Part shown: one piece after another, positions 51,206-62,208 of the stretch
Layout of the letters: every line of letters begins with the position of its first letter
Position numbering within the stretch: the first letter of the stretch is position 1
From: Emiliania huxleyi CCMP1516
Taxonomy: Eukaryota > Haptophyta > Isochrysidales > Noelaerhabdaceae
Direction of reading: 5' to 3'
Assembly (NCBI RefSeq): GCF_000372725.1
Contig: NW_005200599.1
Coordinates: 35,754-99,753 of the forward strand
Length of the DNA: 64,000 bases
Notes under the pieces: model-generated
Database searches by the model: none
Told to the model about the DNA's origin: nothing
Seen by the model: the letters and a program-made list of their open reading frames with translations, nothing else
Position numbers and translations under genes: made by a program

Positions 51206-53612
51206 TCAAGAGCCCCTCGCCGGCACGCGCAGCCTCGGCGGATCGACAGGATACAGCCGCCCCACGTTTGCCTCGCGGCTCGAGCAGCACCAGTCGCCTC
51301 CGAGCAGGAAGAAGGACTCGAGGTTGGCGAAGCCGGCCGCCTGCTCAAAGTCGCTCTCCCAGCCGCCAAACGCGCCCTCCGCGTCATCGAGCGTCACGAG
51401 CCGCGCCGACCGCACCGCCGGCGCGTCGAGCAGCCGCAGCACCTCGCGGTTGGTCGCGCCTCGTCGGAGCGAGAGCGCGCCGGGGGCGGCCGGCTCGCCG
51501 TCGCCCGCGCCCAGCGCCGCCGTCGCGGGGTCGAAGGCCGCGTCGCCCGCGCCGAGCACGCTGGAGCAGGTGCGGTCGTGCGGCGCGGAGCAGCGCGAGA
51601 CGGGCCAGTGCGCCTCGTCGACGGGCGGCGGGCGGCCGAGGACGCGGACGCGCTGCGGCGCGTCGGTGATGGCGCTCGCGGTGCGCGGGTCAGCGAGGAA
51701 GGAGTGGGCGCGGAGGGAGAGCGGCGGCGCGGGCTTGCGGGTCGTCCACGGCGCTGAGGCGGCGTAGCGCGCCGGCTCGAGGAAGTACTGCAGCTTGTGG
51801 ATGTTGAGCACAAAGTGGGTCGAGCACTTCCTCGGGAAGGTTAGGCCGGGCGGCGCGCCCGGGTAGACGCACGAGGGGACGTAGTCGACGAGCTCGCTCC
51901 GGTCGCAGAGGCAATCAAAGTGCGGCAGCACGAGCGTGCGGTTGAGCACGTACGCGAGGGCGAGCGCGTCGCGAAGCGCGTGCAGCTGGCGACGCATGAG
52001 CTCGAGGTTCGCCCGCAGCCGCACCGAGCGCCGCCGCGCCTCCTCGGCGGGCACTCCGCCCGGCCGCTTGCCGCCCAGCCCGTGCGACGCGTCCTCGCCG
52101 CCGCACGGGCGCGGCACCGGCCCGCCCGGCCGCCACAGCCCCTCGCCGTCTCGGCAGGGCCGCGGGTCGGGCGGCGGCTTGGGAGGCGCAAAGGAGAGGA
52201 AGCGGCCCTCGGTGAAGTACCTCGCGGGGAGGGCGCCCCACAGGCCAGCCTCGAGGAACCTCCAACGCTTGCCCGCGTCGCCAAACTCGGTGAAGGTGGC
52301 GTGGACCGACGCGCACTCGCCCGCCGCGCCCGCCTGCTGCATCCAGACCATGTGGCCCGAGCAGAAGCGGCGCGCGGGCAGCGGGCCGAGCACGAGGCCG
52401 TCGGGCCCGTGCACTAGCCTGCCGTCGCTGCTGGCGGCGCGGACGGGGTAGAAGCCGCGCGCGGTCAGCAGCCGGTTGAAGACGCCCTGGTCGTCCGACC
52501 ACCACGTCTCGAGCTTGAGCGTCCACCGCGCCCACCGCTCGCAGAAGGCGACGGTGGAGTTGCTCGCCGCCAGGAAGATGACGCCGGTGTTGAATACGGC
52601 GCCGGCGGTGTTGCCCGGGCTGTGGCCGCACATGAAGGGCGACGCGCCTCGCGGCGTCTTGTCGGCGTCCGCTGCGGCGTCGAGGCAGTCGGTCGAGGGC
52701 GCGATCGAGGCGCCCGCCGCCGCGAGCGCCGCCAGCTCCGCCGTCGGGTCCTTCGCCCAGGCGACGTCCGAGTCCGAGACGAGGACGTGCCGACCTACGC
52801 CCGTGTTGCATGACCTGGACTGTGTCGATCTATGCGCCTGCCCATCTGTGTTTGTCTGCGCTCGACACCGGAGAGCAGGACCTCCTTGATCGTCATCGCC
52901 TTGAGGAAGCCCATCCGGTGGAAGAGGAAGGGGGTGCCGCGGAAGTGGACCGGAGGCAGGGCGCCCGAGTACTTGTACGCCGGCACGCGCAGCCTCCGCA
53001 GGTGGACGAAGAGCCCGTCGTCGTAGCAGGCGACGACCATCGCTGCCCCTTGCGCAGCGCGATCACGTGGTGCACCCAGTTGAGCAGCATCTCGGTCGCG
53101 CCAGAGTTGCCAAACGCGAGCCACGCGATGCCGCTGGCGCGCGGGACCGCGCTGAGCAGCTCGTCCATCGACGCGCCGGCGGGCGCTTGCGGCGGGAGCA
53201 GGCTCGGGTCAGGCGACCACTGCTCGAACCCGTCCTGCGCCAGCATGTGCCTCACCGTGTCCGACTCCTTTTGCACGTTGGCCTGGTGGTCGTAGCCGCC
53301 CCGCCGCCCGTCGCCCGTCGGCGGAATAGGCTCCGCGAGCGCCATCGCGATGGCGCGGCGAGCCTCGGCGGACTGGTGTGACTCGAGTGGCGGTTGTGTC
53401 GCTGCCGGGTCGAAAGGCGCTGCTGTGTTCGCTGCCGGTCGGATGGGGGAGTGCGAACTTGCCACCGCCGGTGCCCATCGAGACTGCCAGGCTCGTTGCG
53501 TAAGTTGAGGCCGCCGCACCACCGGCGGCGCAATCACTGGACTGGGCTGCCACGATTGGTACAGCAGGAGGAGGAGAGCTGGCAGCGAGGCGATAGCGTA
53601 CGAGCAACGCAT
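51206..53612 (-). CDS. GT77-type glycosyltransferase (XEG113/RRA arabinosyltransferase-like), two exons, one apparent frameshift
   Basis: Starts at ATG 53612 with a type II signal anchor (MRCSYAIASLPALLLLLYQS), then a Pro/Ala stem. The catalytic domain follows: WVHHVIALRKG, VVACYDDGLFVHLRRLRVPA, HRMGFLKAMTIKEVLLSG in exon 1 and, after the 74-bp GT-AG intron 52795-52868, the DxD site HVLVSDSDVAWAKDPT, NTGVIFLAASNSTVAF and WWSDDQGVFNRLL in exon 2. The C-terminal half (LALAYVLNRTLVLPHFDCLC) matches the extra domain of plant XEG113-like proteins. These enzymes act in the Golgi on cell-wall glycoproteins or glycans. Near 53050 the frame slips by one base in a CCCC run (a further C would join LRKG to AMVVACYDDG). 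Either the consensus is wrong or the allele is inactive. Confidence 0.75.
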
Positions 53613-53868
53613 TCGCGTGCTCTGAGCTCCCCGCCTCTTCGTTTGGCGATATTTACGGGACAAGCAAGCTGCTTGTCAAGCGACTCGCAAAGCTGGCAAG
53701 GGGTCGGAAGATAGGTAGCGATGCTGGAGCGTTCGCTGCCCGGGGGCGCAGCCGCAGCGGTATAAGCGGAGTTCGCGCAGCGTGTGTGGCGCCGGCGAGT
53801 TTCTTTTTCAAAAGGGAGAGTCGTGAGCGAATTGATGGTAGACCTTCGGGCAGACAGACCCACACACG

Positions 53869-54547
53869 GTGTGCCGACACAAGTTGGAGGCGAACGCGCT
53901 CTCGTTAATAGGCACCTCGGATGTCACCGCACGAGCCTCTGTTGCAATGACGCCTTGCGTGGCAAGCGGTGTAAAGTATTGCTGGTGCCAAACGGTGGCC
54001 TGGTCATGTGTGTCACAGGCGGCGAACATGCCGACCCGCCAGCGCGCGGAGAGGAGCGGCGATAGCAAATGCACCCTGATCTGGTGTGCAAAGTAGCTGT
54101 GCGGCAGGTTGCCCTTGTGCCATGCTGGATCGCCGCCAACCGCAAGCTGCTACGGCGAGGAAATCGCGCACGCGTCCAGCTTCGCATACGAGGGCGACTG
54201 CGCGGACTGCCCCACCTGCGACTTGTGGCTGCAGTGGCAGCAGCCGTGCTCTACCCTGAGTGCGGAAAACGCGGCAATCCAGGAGGGGAAGGACATGTGC
54301 GGCCACGAGGCCTCGCCGCCGATGCCCTTCGAGTTCCGCGCGGGAGTCATGTAAGCTGCGCCCCCTCCCCCACCCCCTCGCCCGATCCCTAATGCGGCGA
54401 CACCTCCTTGTCCCTTCCACCTTCAGGGCCCTCTGCTACCTCAACTGCTTCCTAATTATTGTGTGGGAGAGGATCCTCGTCCGCGGTCCGATTGGCAAGT
54501 GCCTCGACAGCGGCGACAGCGAAGAGAAGCTCACGTTCCGGCTTTGA
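53869..54547 (+). CDS. Possible small multi-exon protein of unknown function
   Basis: Best-supported parts are an exon ending at 54350 (FAYEGDCADCPTCDLWLQWQ; MPFEFRAGVM) spliced over a GT-AG intron (54351-54426) to 54427-54547 (ALCYLNCFLIIVWERILVRG ... KLTFRL, stop at 54545-54547). The join is in frame and gives a Cys-rich segment followed by a hydrophobic helix. An earlier exon at 53869-54090 (SLIGTSDVTARASVAMTPCV; GVKYCWCQTVAWSC) is plausible but its junction is not fixed. Could be a secreted or membrane-attached Cys-rich protein. Confidence 0.35.
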
Positions 54548-55333
54548 GCGGGCGCATGCGGGACAGCCTTCCGGCGGCGAGTTTTGGCGCCCAAATGGCG
54601 CAGGCCCGGGAAGAGAGAGGGTCGCGCACTGGAGAGGAGCACGCCCTTGACGTCTCACGCTTTGCACAGAATGATTGCGCTCGCGCCATTATACTCCGTT
54701 GCATTTTCGCCACAACATGCTGTGCTGGGAGATATTGTGATGTGCGTGACTCACACAAAGAGTCTTCTCCTATCTTGCAGGTAGCGAGGTATGTAAGGTG
54801 CTTAGTTAGTGGTGAGGCGGAGCGGAAGCGGAAGAGCCTTGCACGTCTTGTGCACAGCGCTCTTGTGTGCACCCCGCGACACACTCGCGAGAGCCGAGAG
54901 CCGTCTCAGAGTCTCCCTCGCAGACCTGCAACCCCTCTTTTTGACATCTCTTAAATGACCTACTGGAGACTCGCTCTCTACAAAATGCGAGTGCGGTCTC
55001 TGCCCCCACAGATTTCAGGAGCACTTGTCACCGCGACACAGCAACATCGATTCGTCCTCTCTCGACTCTGCAGCTGGCAGCTCGGAGCTCTGGGAGCGGG
55101 CACACTCTCTCCGCAGCGGCAGCGCTGGCGCACCGCCACTCTGACCCACCCACGAACGTTGAAGGAGAGCGCACAGAGGCGGACGAGAGATGCCGAGCGA
55201 GGACTGGGAGAGGAGACCATGTACGCCGTTGCGTGTGCAACACATGCGACCCCGTTGCCAGCTCCGCTCTCTACCAGGGCATCCCAAGCCCCTCTCGCCC
55301 AGCCTCCCGCCCGACAACCCCGTTGGCCCCACC
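54548..55333. other. Intergenic, no gene recognised
   Basis: No domain in any frame. This is the region between the convergent ends of the unknown gene and SEC24, so it should contain two 3' untranslated regions. Confidence 0.4.
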
Positions 55334-58300
55334 TTAGGCGAGCTTGTTCTGGATCTGGCGGTGGACGTGGCAGAGGAACTCGACGTAAGTCATGGATGCC
55401 TAAAGCAGCAACGGGCGCACGCCTGCTCGGACGCGCCTCGATGGCTATCTAGTGGAGCGCTGCGAGGCCGCGCCTGCGCGCGGTCCTCCGTCAAGTTCGC
55501 CAAGAACCGAGGCTCGGCCGCGTCCTACCCACCAGACGGAGTCGCTGTGAAGAGTCCCCGTCCCTGCGGCGGGCTGCGTGGCTCCTCCGCCCGCGCCTTG
55601 TGGGCCACGCAACGCAAAGTCTGCACCAAGTGCGGCCGCTGGGCGCGGATCACGCTGAGCAAGCCGTGCAGCGCGGCGCTCGGCGCCGTCTCGAGCTTGG
55701 CCACGCGGAGGCGCGACGCGTCGACGCCCGCGGCCGACGCGATCCCGAGCAGCGGCTGCAGCAGCTCGGCGGGCGCGCGCGCGCCGATCCAGAGCGTGAG
55801 CGAGAGGGAGTCGTCGAGGAGGTAGCAGTCCGCGCTGTCCAGCTTCTCGAACGAGAGCGCCGTCGTGTCGCCCAGCCGCCCGCCGCCCGCGGCAGCGGCG
55901 AGGGCGAGCGGCGACGTGTCTGCGGCGGGGTCGGCGTCGGGCGGCGGCGGCGCGGCGGCGGCGGCGGCGCCCGCCTCCGAGATGGAGCGGAGGGAGTAGA
56001 GGCGCGGGTAGATGAAACCGCCGCTCGAGGTGCAGCCCATGCGGCAAGCGGCGGCGAGGTGGGCGGCGCGCTCGTCGGCTCGCACCTGTCCGCACGCCGC
56101 TAGCCATCAAGGGGCGGGGGCGGGTGTGGGCGGCGGGAGGGGCGAGCTGGTGGCGCACGTCGGTCCCCGCCCGCAGCAGCCCCACCTTGGTGAGGGAGAG
56201 GGCGTAGAGGGGTAGCAGCTTGAGCGCCTCCGGGAGGATGAGCTGGCCAGCGGAGGTTGAGGCGGCGCACGTCTTGCGGCGGCGGGAGAGGTGCGGGGTG
56301 AGGTGCGGGGTGAGGACAAGTGAGGGTCGGGCGGGTGGGGAGAGGGGGTGAGGCGAGGAGAGGTGGTTGTTGGGGCGGGGCGAGGGGGCGAGAGATACGG
56401 GGCACGGGTCGGGGAGCCGCGGGACCTTGCGGTAGTTTGCGAGGATGGTGACGCAGCGCGCCACCACCGCCTCGCGCAGCTTTTGCATCGTCGACCGGCT
56501 GGTAGCGAGGGCGGCCTGCCGCATCATGATGTTGAGCAGCGCGTCGAGGTCGGCGTGGCGGTAGAGCGACGGCATCGAAGACGTCGCGATCAGCGCCGAG
56601 GTGAGCACCCGAATCCGCCTGCTCGCACCCGGCACAGGCGGTCGAGCGGAGCGGGAGGAGGCGCCGGCGGGGCGGGGGGGCGGGGGGGGCCGGGGGGGCG
56701 GGGGGGCGGGGGGCGGGGGGCGAGGGGGGCCGGGGGGGCGGGGTGGGGGGGGCTGCCTCTCCCCGAAGGCGGTCGTGTAGAGCAGCGCGCACTGGACGCA
56801 CGGGTTCGAGCCGTCGATGATCTTGTCGTCGTGCAGGAAGGTGACCCCGATGGCACCGTCGGCGTCGATTCCGGGCACGTCGACGTCTCGGTCGCCCGGC
56901 AGCGACGAGCCCCACAAGTAGTGGTCCACGCGCAAGCCGCGCGAGGTCCGCACGCGCATCACACCCTCGTACCCAAAGGGACGAGTCAGGCAGCGCCAAA
57001 TCTCGGCCTGCACACGGCCGCCGCCCCGTCAGCGGACGCCGGGCTCAAGGCACGGACGCGACAAGCGGCTCGCCTGCAGCTTCGGGCCCCACACGTCGCG
57101 CGACTCGGGCGCCGCGTTCGCGTAGTGGTAGAGCTGGCCGCCCGTCAGCCGGCTGAGAGGCGCCGTCGACGACATGTCGACGAAGTTGCTCGTCGTGAAG
57201 TGGAAGGTCGAGACGCTCGCGTGCACCTCGAGGCGGGAGCGGGCGCAAGCCAGTGCGCAAAACCGTGCGCGCGAGGGTGCGTAAGGGGGTGCGCCGAGGC
57301 TGCGAAGGGGCGAGAGGGAGGCACCGCTGCCAGCGCAGCGGCCAGCGCAGTCCAGCCGCTGTCCGCCGGCTGCAGCAGCGCCTGCTCCTTCTCGGTGCCG
57401 TAGGTGCGCACGTCGTCCCGGTGAACCAGCTTGAGAGGGCCGACCGACGGCAGCGTGTGGCTGAAGACGAGCACGCGCCCGCCCGTCGGCGCGAGGAGCA
57501 GCCGCGCCGCCTCCATCGCCGCGCCAAAGGCAGCGTCGGGTCGGCGCGAGGAGGCGAAGAGGGTGGTGCGAACCGCCTGGGCGGCGCAGGGCAGGTGCGT
57601 GGGAGGAGCGGCTGGGGAGGGGAGGCTGCAGGGCGCCTCTGCACACCTCGAAGACGCCGAGCAGCGCGTCGCGCGCCTCGGAGAGCGGCAGCAGCAGCGC
57701 CTAGACTCGGCGCACGAGGAGGATTGCGCGAGAGCTCCTCTTGACGGCCCGGAGAGCGGCAGCGGGCGGCGCCTCGGCGGGGAGAGGGAGGCCGATCTCG
57801 GCCAAGTCCGCTACCACGTACTGAGTCAGCCGGCTGCCGCCCGCCGCCGCGCCGTGCCCGTTGCCGCCGCCGCCGCCGCCGGGCGCGTAGAAGTGGAGCG
57901 CGTCGGCGAAGGTGACGAAGCCGACGCGGGTGTGAGGCGGGAGGGAGGGGAGGACGGCGGAGAGGGCGGTGAGCACCGTGTCGACGACGGTCGCGGCGGC
58001 GGCCGGCTGCGTCACCTCGAGGAGGAGGAGGAGCGGCGGAGGGAGCGGCGGGCGGGCCTGGTACTCTGGCGGCGCGACGAACTCGACGGCGCCGCAGGAG
58101 AGCTCGGGCCTACGGGGGGAGGGCGCGCGGCCTGAGCAGGCGCCCGCCGCGCCTCTCCCCGCGCCAGAGGGGAGGCGCGCGCCGTTCGGCGAGGTCGCGC
58201 CGGAAGCCGGACTGGTCGAGGTCGACGATCTCGGAGGGCGGGAGCGGCGTGACGGCACCGCACAAGTTGCAGGAGAAGGAGCGGCCGCGGTCGACGAAGG

Positions 58301-60079
58301 CGAAGAACGGGTTGGCGTACGCGCGGCACCGGCCGCACCTGCCGCAAAGGGTAGGGGGCAGGGGTGAGAGAGGGGGAGAGGGGGGGCGTGACCGCTCTGC
58401 GCCCCGCGTCTCGCCAGCCGCGTCTCGGCCGCATCCGGCATATCGGGCTGCGTCTCGGCTGCATCTCGGCTAGCATCTCGGCACCGAAGCGGCCCGTCAG
58501 GCCCGGGGTGGACGAGCGGCACGGGCGCCTCGCCCGGCGCAGGCTCGGCGAGCGGCTGGATGACGCACGCCGTCGGGACACCGCACGCGACCGCCGCGTC
58601 CTCGAGCGTGGCGACCTGCAGCAGGAGCAGCCGCGGGTGAGGAGGGGCGCGGGGGAGGAGGCCGATGCCACTCCCCCCCTGCAAGCCTTGCCTGCACGTC
58701 CCTCCCCCCGCCCCCCCTGCAGCCTTTTCCCCCGGAAGCCTTTTCCTTGGAAACCCCCCCCCCCCCCCCCCGCCCCAGCAGCCCCTCCCCCCCCTCAGCA
58801 GCCCTCCCCCCCCCAGCAGCCCCTCCCCGCCCCAGCAGCCCTCCCCGCCCCAGCAGCCCTCCCCGCGCGCCTGGTTCAGCGTGTGCCGCAGCAGGCGAGG
58901 CGGGCAGTTGCCGTCGTCGATGGCGACGTAGGCGGAGGCGGCGGGCGGGGGCAGGGTTCCCATGCCCGCCCGCGTGAGGAACGACTCCGGCGCAGCCCCC
59001 GCCGGCGTCGGCCTCGGGATCTGGGACGGGTCGATCCGGTTGCTGCCTCCGCCTCCGTTGGCAGTCCTCGTGCTGGGCCGCTCCCCACCCGGCTGCTGGG
59101 CGGGAGGAGGAGGAGGCGCGCCGCCCACGCCGCCGCCCGGCGCGGCCTTCTCCCCGCCGAGCTCGCCGGCGGCGTACATGCGCCTCGCCGGCGCAGCGCG
59201 AGGCCTCTCGCCGCCCAGCCCCGCCCCGCCCACCGCCAAGCCGGCCAGCGGCACGGTCGGCGGGGCGGCTGCAGCTCCGGGCGGCGGCGGCGCGCCCCGA
59301 GGCGGGGGAGGACCTGGCGGGAGGGGAGGGGGCGGGGTGTCGGGGCGCAGGGGGCTGGCGAGCGGGGCTGGGCAGCGGGGCTGGGCAGCGGGGCTGGGCA
59401 GCGGGGCTGGGCAGCGGGGACCTGGAGGAGGCGGGCCCGGAGGAGGGCCGCCGCGCGGGTGGCTGCCCGGAGAAGGCTGTCGCGGAGGGCCGGGCGGAGG
59501 AGGGCGCTGGCCGGGAGGAGTGGCTCCGAAGCGGGGCGGAGGCGCCCGCGGAGCAGGCACGCCCGGCCCCGCTGCGCCGCCGGGAGGAGGAGGGCCTCCG
59601 CCCGGCGGCAAGCCGGCGTGAGGCGGAGGAGGCCGCATGCCGGGCTGCGGCGGAGGGCCGCCACGCATCGGCACGCCCGGCGGAGGCGGCCGCGGCGCTC
59701 CAGGCGGCACGCCGTTGCCGTGGTGCGGCGGCGGAGGCCGCTGCCCCGGAGGAGTGCCAGCGAAACGCGGCGGCGCAGGTCGCTGGCCAGGCGGCGGCGG
59801 CCGCTGGCCGGGCGGAGGAGGCCGCTGCCCCGGCGGCGTGCCAGCGAGCCGCGGTGGCGGGCCGCCGGGACGTGGCGGGCCCGGCCGCGTCGGACCGGGC
59901 GACGGGCCTCCAGGTGCTGGCGGCAGCATGCGAGGCGCTCTGGCTCCTGCACCAGGCGCTGGCATCCGAGGCGCTCCAGGCGCTGGCATCCGAGGCATTC
60001 CGGGCCGCGGCGGTGCGCCGCCAGGCGTGCCGAACCCGGGCCGCGGCGGGCCGGGCCGCGGAGGGAGTCGAGGCTGCAT
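55334..60079 (-). CDS. SEC24: COPII coat protein SEC24, many exons
   Basis: Starts at ATG 60079 with a roughly 300-residue Pro/Gly tail (PPPGQRP repeats). Then come the SEC24 landmarks in order: RIDPSQIPRP and DGNCPPRLLRHTLNQ (about 58.9 kb), VATLEDAAVACGVPTACVIQ (58.6 kb), the zinc finger LRCGRCRAYANPFFAFVDRG with FSCNLCG (58.3 kb), the trunk domain TLSAVLPSLPPHTRVGFVTF (57.9 kb), GGRVLVFSHTLPSVGPLKLV (57.45 kb), VDMSSTAPLSRLTGGQLYHY (57.15 kb), FGYEGVMRVRTSRGLRVDHY (56.95 kb), RRIRVLTSALIATSSMPSLY (56.6 kb), LILPEALKLLPLYALSLTKV (56.2 kb), the gelsolin-like end (55.6-55.8 kb) and the last exon MTYVEFLCHVHRQIQNKLA. SEC24 selects cargo for ER-to-Golgi vesicles. Introns carry G/C-rich arrays (56660-56755, 58740-58870, 59340-59420) and a CCGAGAT array (58400-58480). 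Exact exon ends were not all resolved. Confidence 0.85.
58400..58490. repeat. CCGAGAT/ATCTCGG array in a SEC24 intron
   Basis: On the gene strand the intron reads GTGCCGAGATGCTAGCCGAG and further ATGCAGCCGAGAC units, then leads to the acceptor before the zinc-finger exon at about 58338. It shares the word found in the CCD, ABC1 and 29.5-kb gene introns. Confidence 0.75.
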
Positions 60080-60394
60080 GTGTTCGCAGCGGTGTGGAGG
60101 CGGCGCCGGTCTGTACTGTGAGGTGGAAGCCGAAGAAAAAAGAAAAAGATTTACAAGACCGCATGGTCGCTGCGAGAATTCGGTGGGCGAAGAGGCAGAC
60201 ACGGATGGGTGGGCGATGGCTAGCACCACGCTCCTCTCCTTCATGCTTAAACTTGGGGGAGAGAGAGTTTTGGGACGGAACCCTTACGCAAAAGCACAAA
60301 AGCTGCGCGACTTGCACTCTTTCGTGCCACTCGCTCGCCGGTGCGCGGGGCATGGCCTCCCGCGCGGCTCGCGCTCACTCGGCCTGCCTCCGCC
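60080..60394. other. SEC24 5' flank and intergenic
   Basis: Contains an A-rich patch (60130-60155) and CTTAAACTTGGGGGAGAGAG near 60245. No gene recognised. Confidence 0.35.
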
Positions 60395-60994
60395 TCACGG
60401 CTGGCTGAGCACGCCATGGGTCCGCCTGGTGCGGCGCTGCTCGCTCGCTGCGCTGCACAAAGCTGCGAGAAGCAGGGTGGCCTCCTGAGCTTGAGCATGG
60501 CGCAGCGCGAGCACCAAGTCGCGCTCCGGATCGGCGACCGCGCGCGCCTCGCACTGGCCGACGCGAATCTTGCTCTTCGCCGCGTCGCGGCTGTCGTAGG
60601 CGCGCGTGCTCCACCTGGCCGTGTGGATCGCCTCGACCAACACGGGCACCGCCTCCTGTGAGAGGAGCGCCTGCAGGTGCTCGCGCAAGACTGACACGCC
60701 GATGAGCGCCGGCGACGCGGCGGTTAGGCCAATCCAGCCGGCGTGCGAGGCCAGCGCGCCCGGCATCGGGTCGATGCGTATCAAGAACCAAAGATGCGGT
60801 CCGAAGGCAGACCGCCGGTTGTACACCATCGCGCACTCGCTGTCCCGGATGGCCACCGAAATTCCGGTGTCGCAGCATTGCCAGAGGCGAGGGTAGGCAT
60901 TCTCCACGATGGTGGAGATGTTGACCCGATCGTGCCACCCACTGTGGCCCGACCCTCGAGTTTGTCCTCTGGCGCCACTTGCAGCCGTAGCCAC
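60395..60994 (-). CDS. Hypothetical protein, 3' portion of a gene
   Basis: A minus-strand frame ending at 60395 encodes a mixed alpha/beta-looking protein (VNISTIVENAYPRLWQCCDT; CAMVYNRRSAFGPHLWFLIR; LTAASPALIGVSVLREHLQA; DPERDLVLALRHAQAQEATL). Its composition is far less repetitive than the surroundings, which supports coding. No ATG starts the frame; an ATG at 61011 lies in a different frame, so at least one upstream splice or a frameshift is needed. No family recognised. Confidence 0.45.
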   Translation of the reverse strand: MATAASGARGQTRGSGHSGWHDRVNISTIVENAYPRLWQCCDTGISVAIRDSECAMVYNRRSAFGPHLWFLIRIDPMPGALASHAGWIGLTAASPALIGVSVLREHLQALLSQEAVPVLVEAIHTARWSTRAYDSRDAAKSKIRVGQCEARAVADPERDLVLALRHAQAQEATLLLAALCSAASEQRRTRRTHGVLSQP

Positions 60995-61011
60995 CGTAGG
61001 CGATTGAACAT

Positions 61012-62208
61012 TTGTATAGCGCGCTCAGCGCTGCATTTGGACGTGTCGGCTAGGGGAGGGGAGCGCCCCCCCCGTCCATTGTCGTATTCGTACTCGTAGC
61101 CCCACCCCGTCCGGTGGGGGGGAGGGTGGCAGTCACCGAGCCGACAGCAGTGCCCGGCCGCCCCCTCCCCACAGGCATGTCAACGTAAGCAGCAGCGACG
61201 ATCCAGCACCAGTACTATGTTATCGTCACCAGTAGCACCCCCAGCATGTCTTGAGCATCATTACCATTATCATCTTGGAGCACTTGGAGTGCAGTTATCA
61301 GCCAGAAGATGAATGTAGTTGATGGATCGGGCTATCGTCCGTGCCTCCCCTCTTTACGTCAGAGTGGGACCTACGCCGCGCCGGGCAAGGGGCGCGCCCG
61401 GTCCTCGACGGAGCCGCGCGCCCCAAGCGACCCAGGCGGCGAGTAGTCGTCGTTAGCGGGGGCGGTGGCGGAGCCGGAGGCGACGGAGAGGGAGGTGGCG
61501 AGGGAGAGGGCGGCGGAGAGGGAGGCGGCGGGGGGGAGGGCGGTGGAGAGGGTGGTGGCGGAGGGAGTGGCAGCGTAGCGGAGGGCGGTGGAGGGGGGGG
61601 CGGCAGAGAGGAGGGGGGCGGGGCGGGGGGCGGCGGAGGCGGGGGCAGCGGGGAGGGGGGCGGCGGAAAGGAGGGCGGCGGGGAGGGGGGCTGCGGAGGG
61701 GAAGGCGGCGGCGCGGGGGGCGGCGGAGGGGAGGGCTGCCGAGAGGGGGGCGGCGGGTATCGGGGCAGCGGGGAGGGGGGCGGCGGGAAGGGGGGCGGCG
61801 GCGAGGGAGGCGGCGGGGGGGAAGGCGGTGGCGCGGGGGCCGGCGGAGGGGCTGGCGGCAGAGCGGGAGGGGCTGGCGGAGGGACGGGGGGAAGGGCGGG
61901 GGGCGGCGGAGATGGAGGCGACGGAGAGGGGACGGCGGGGGCGGCTTGTAACTAGCCCCGTTACCATGCATCGTAGTTTTGCTGTGTAGTTTAAGAAGGA
62001 GCAGGTATTTTTTGGTGCAAGCAGGTTTTTAACTACTAAAAGTGGAGGCAGGCTGCTTCCACTTTTTAGTAGTTAAAGCCTGCTTCCACGTTAGTTAAAA
62101 ACCGCAACCCAGTCCTCTGTAGTCATAGCCGTAGGAACTTATGAAGGCCGGGCTCAAACTTATACGGACTCGTGCTGATCGTAGTTTTGCTGTAGAGAAA
62201 AACTCAGC
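61012..62208. other. Intergenic with a large G-rich minisatellite and an inverted repeat
   Basis: 61440-61945 is a minisatellite of GGCGGCGGAGAGGG-like units on the plus strand; both strands give only GGEGGG or PPRRP low-complexity frames. 62021-62083 is an inverted repeat. The rest shows nothing. Confidence 0.6.
62021..62083. repeat. Near-perfect inverted repeat, ~29-bp arms
   Basis: GCAGGTTTTTAACTACTAAA (62021-62040) plus AGTGGAGGC faces GCTTCCACTTTTTAGTAGTT plus AAAGCCTGC (62054-62083), with a loop of a few bases. A further GTTAGTTAAAAACC follows. It could be a miniature transposon or an RNA hairpin. Confidence 0.75.

Noticed and set aside
61341-61955. 204-codon Gly/Glu-rich ORF and its Pro/Arg-rich antisense
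   Set aside because: It is the translation of a GGCGGCGGAGAGGG minisatellite; every frame stays open for the same reason.
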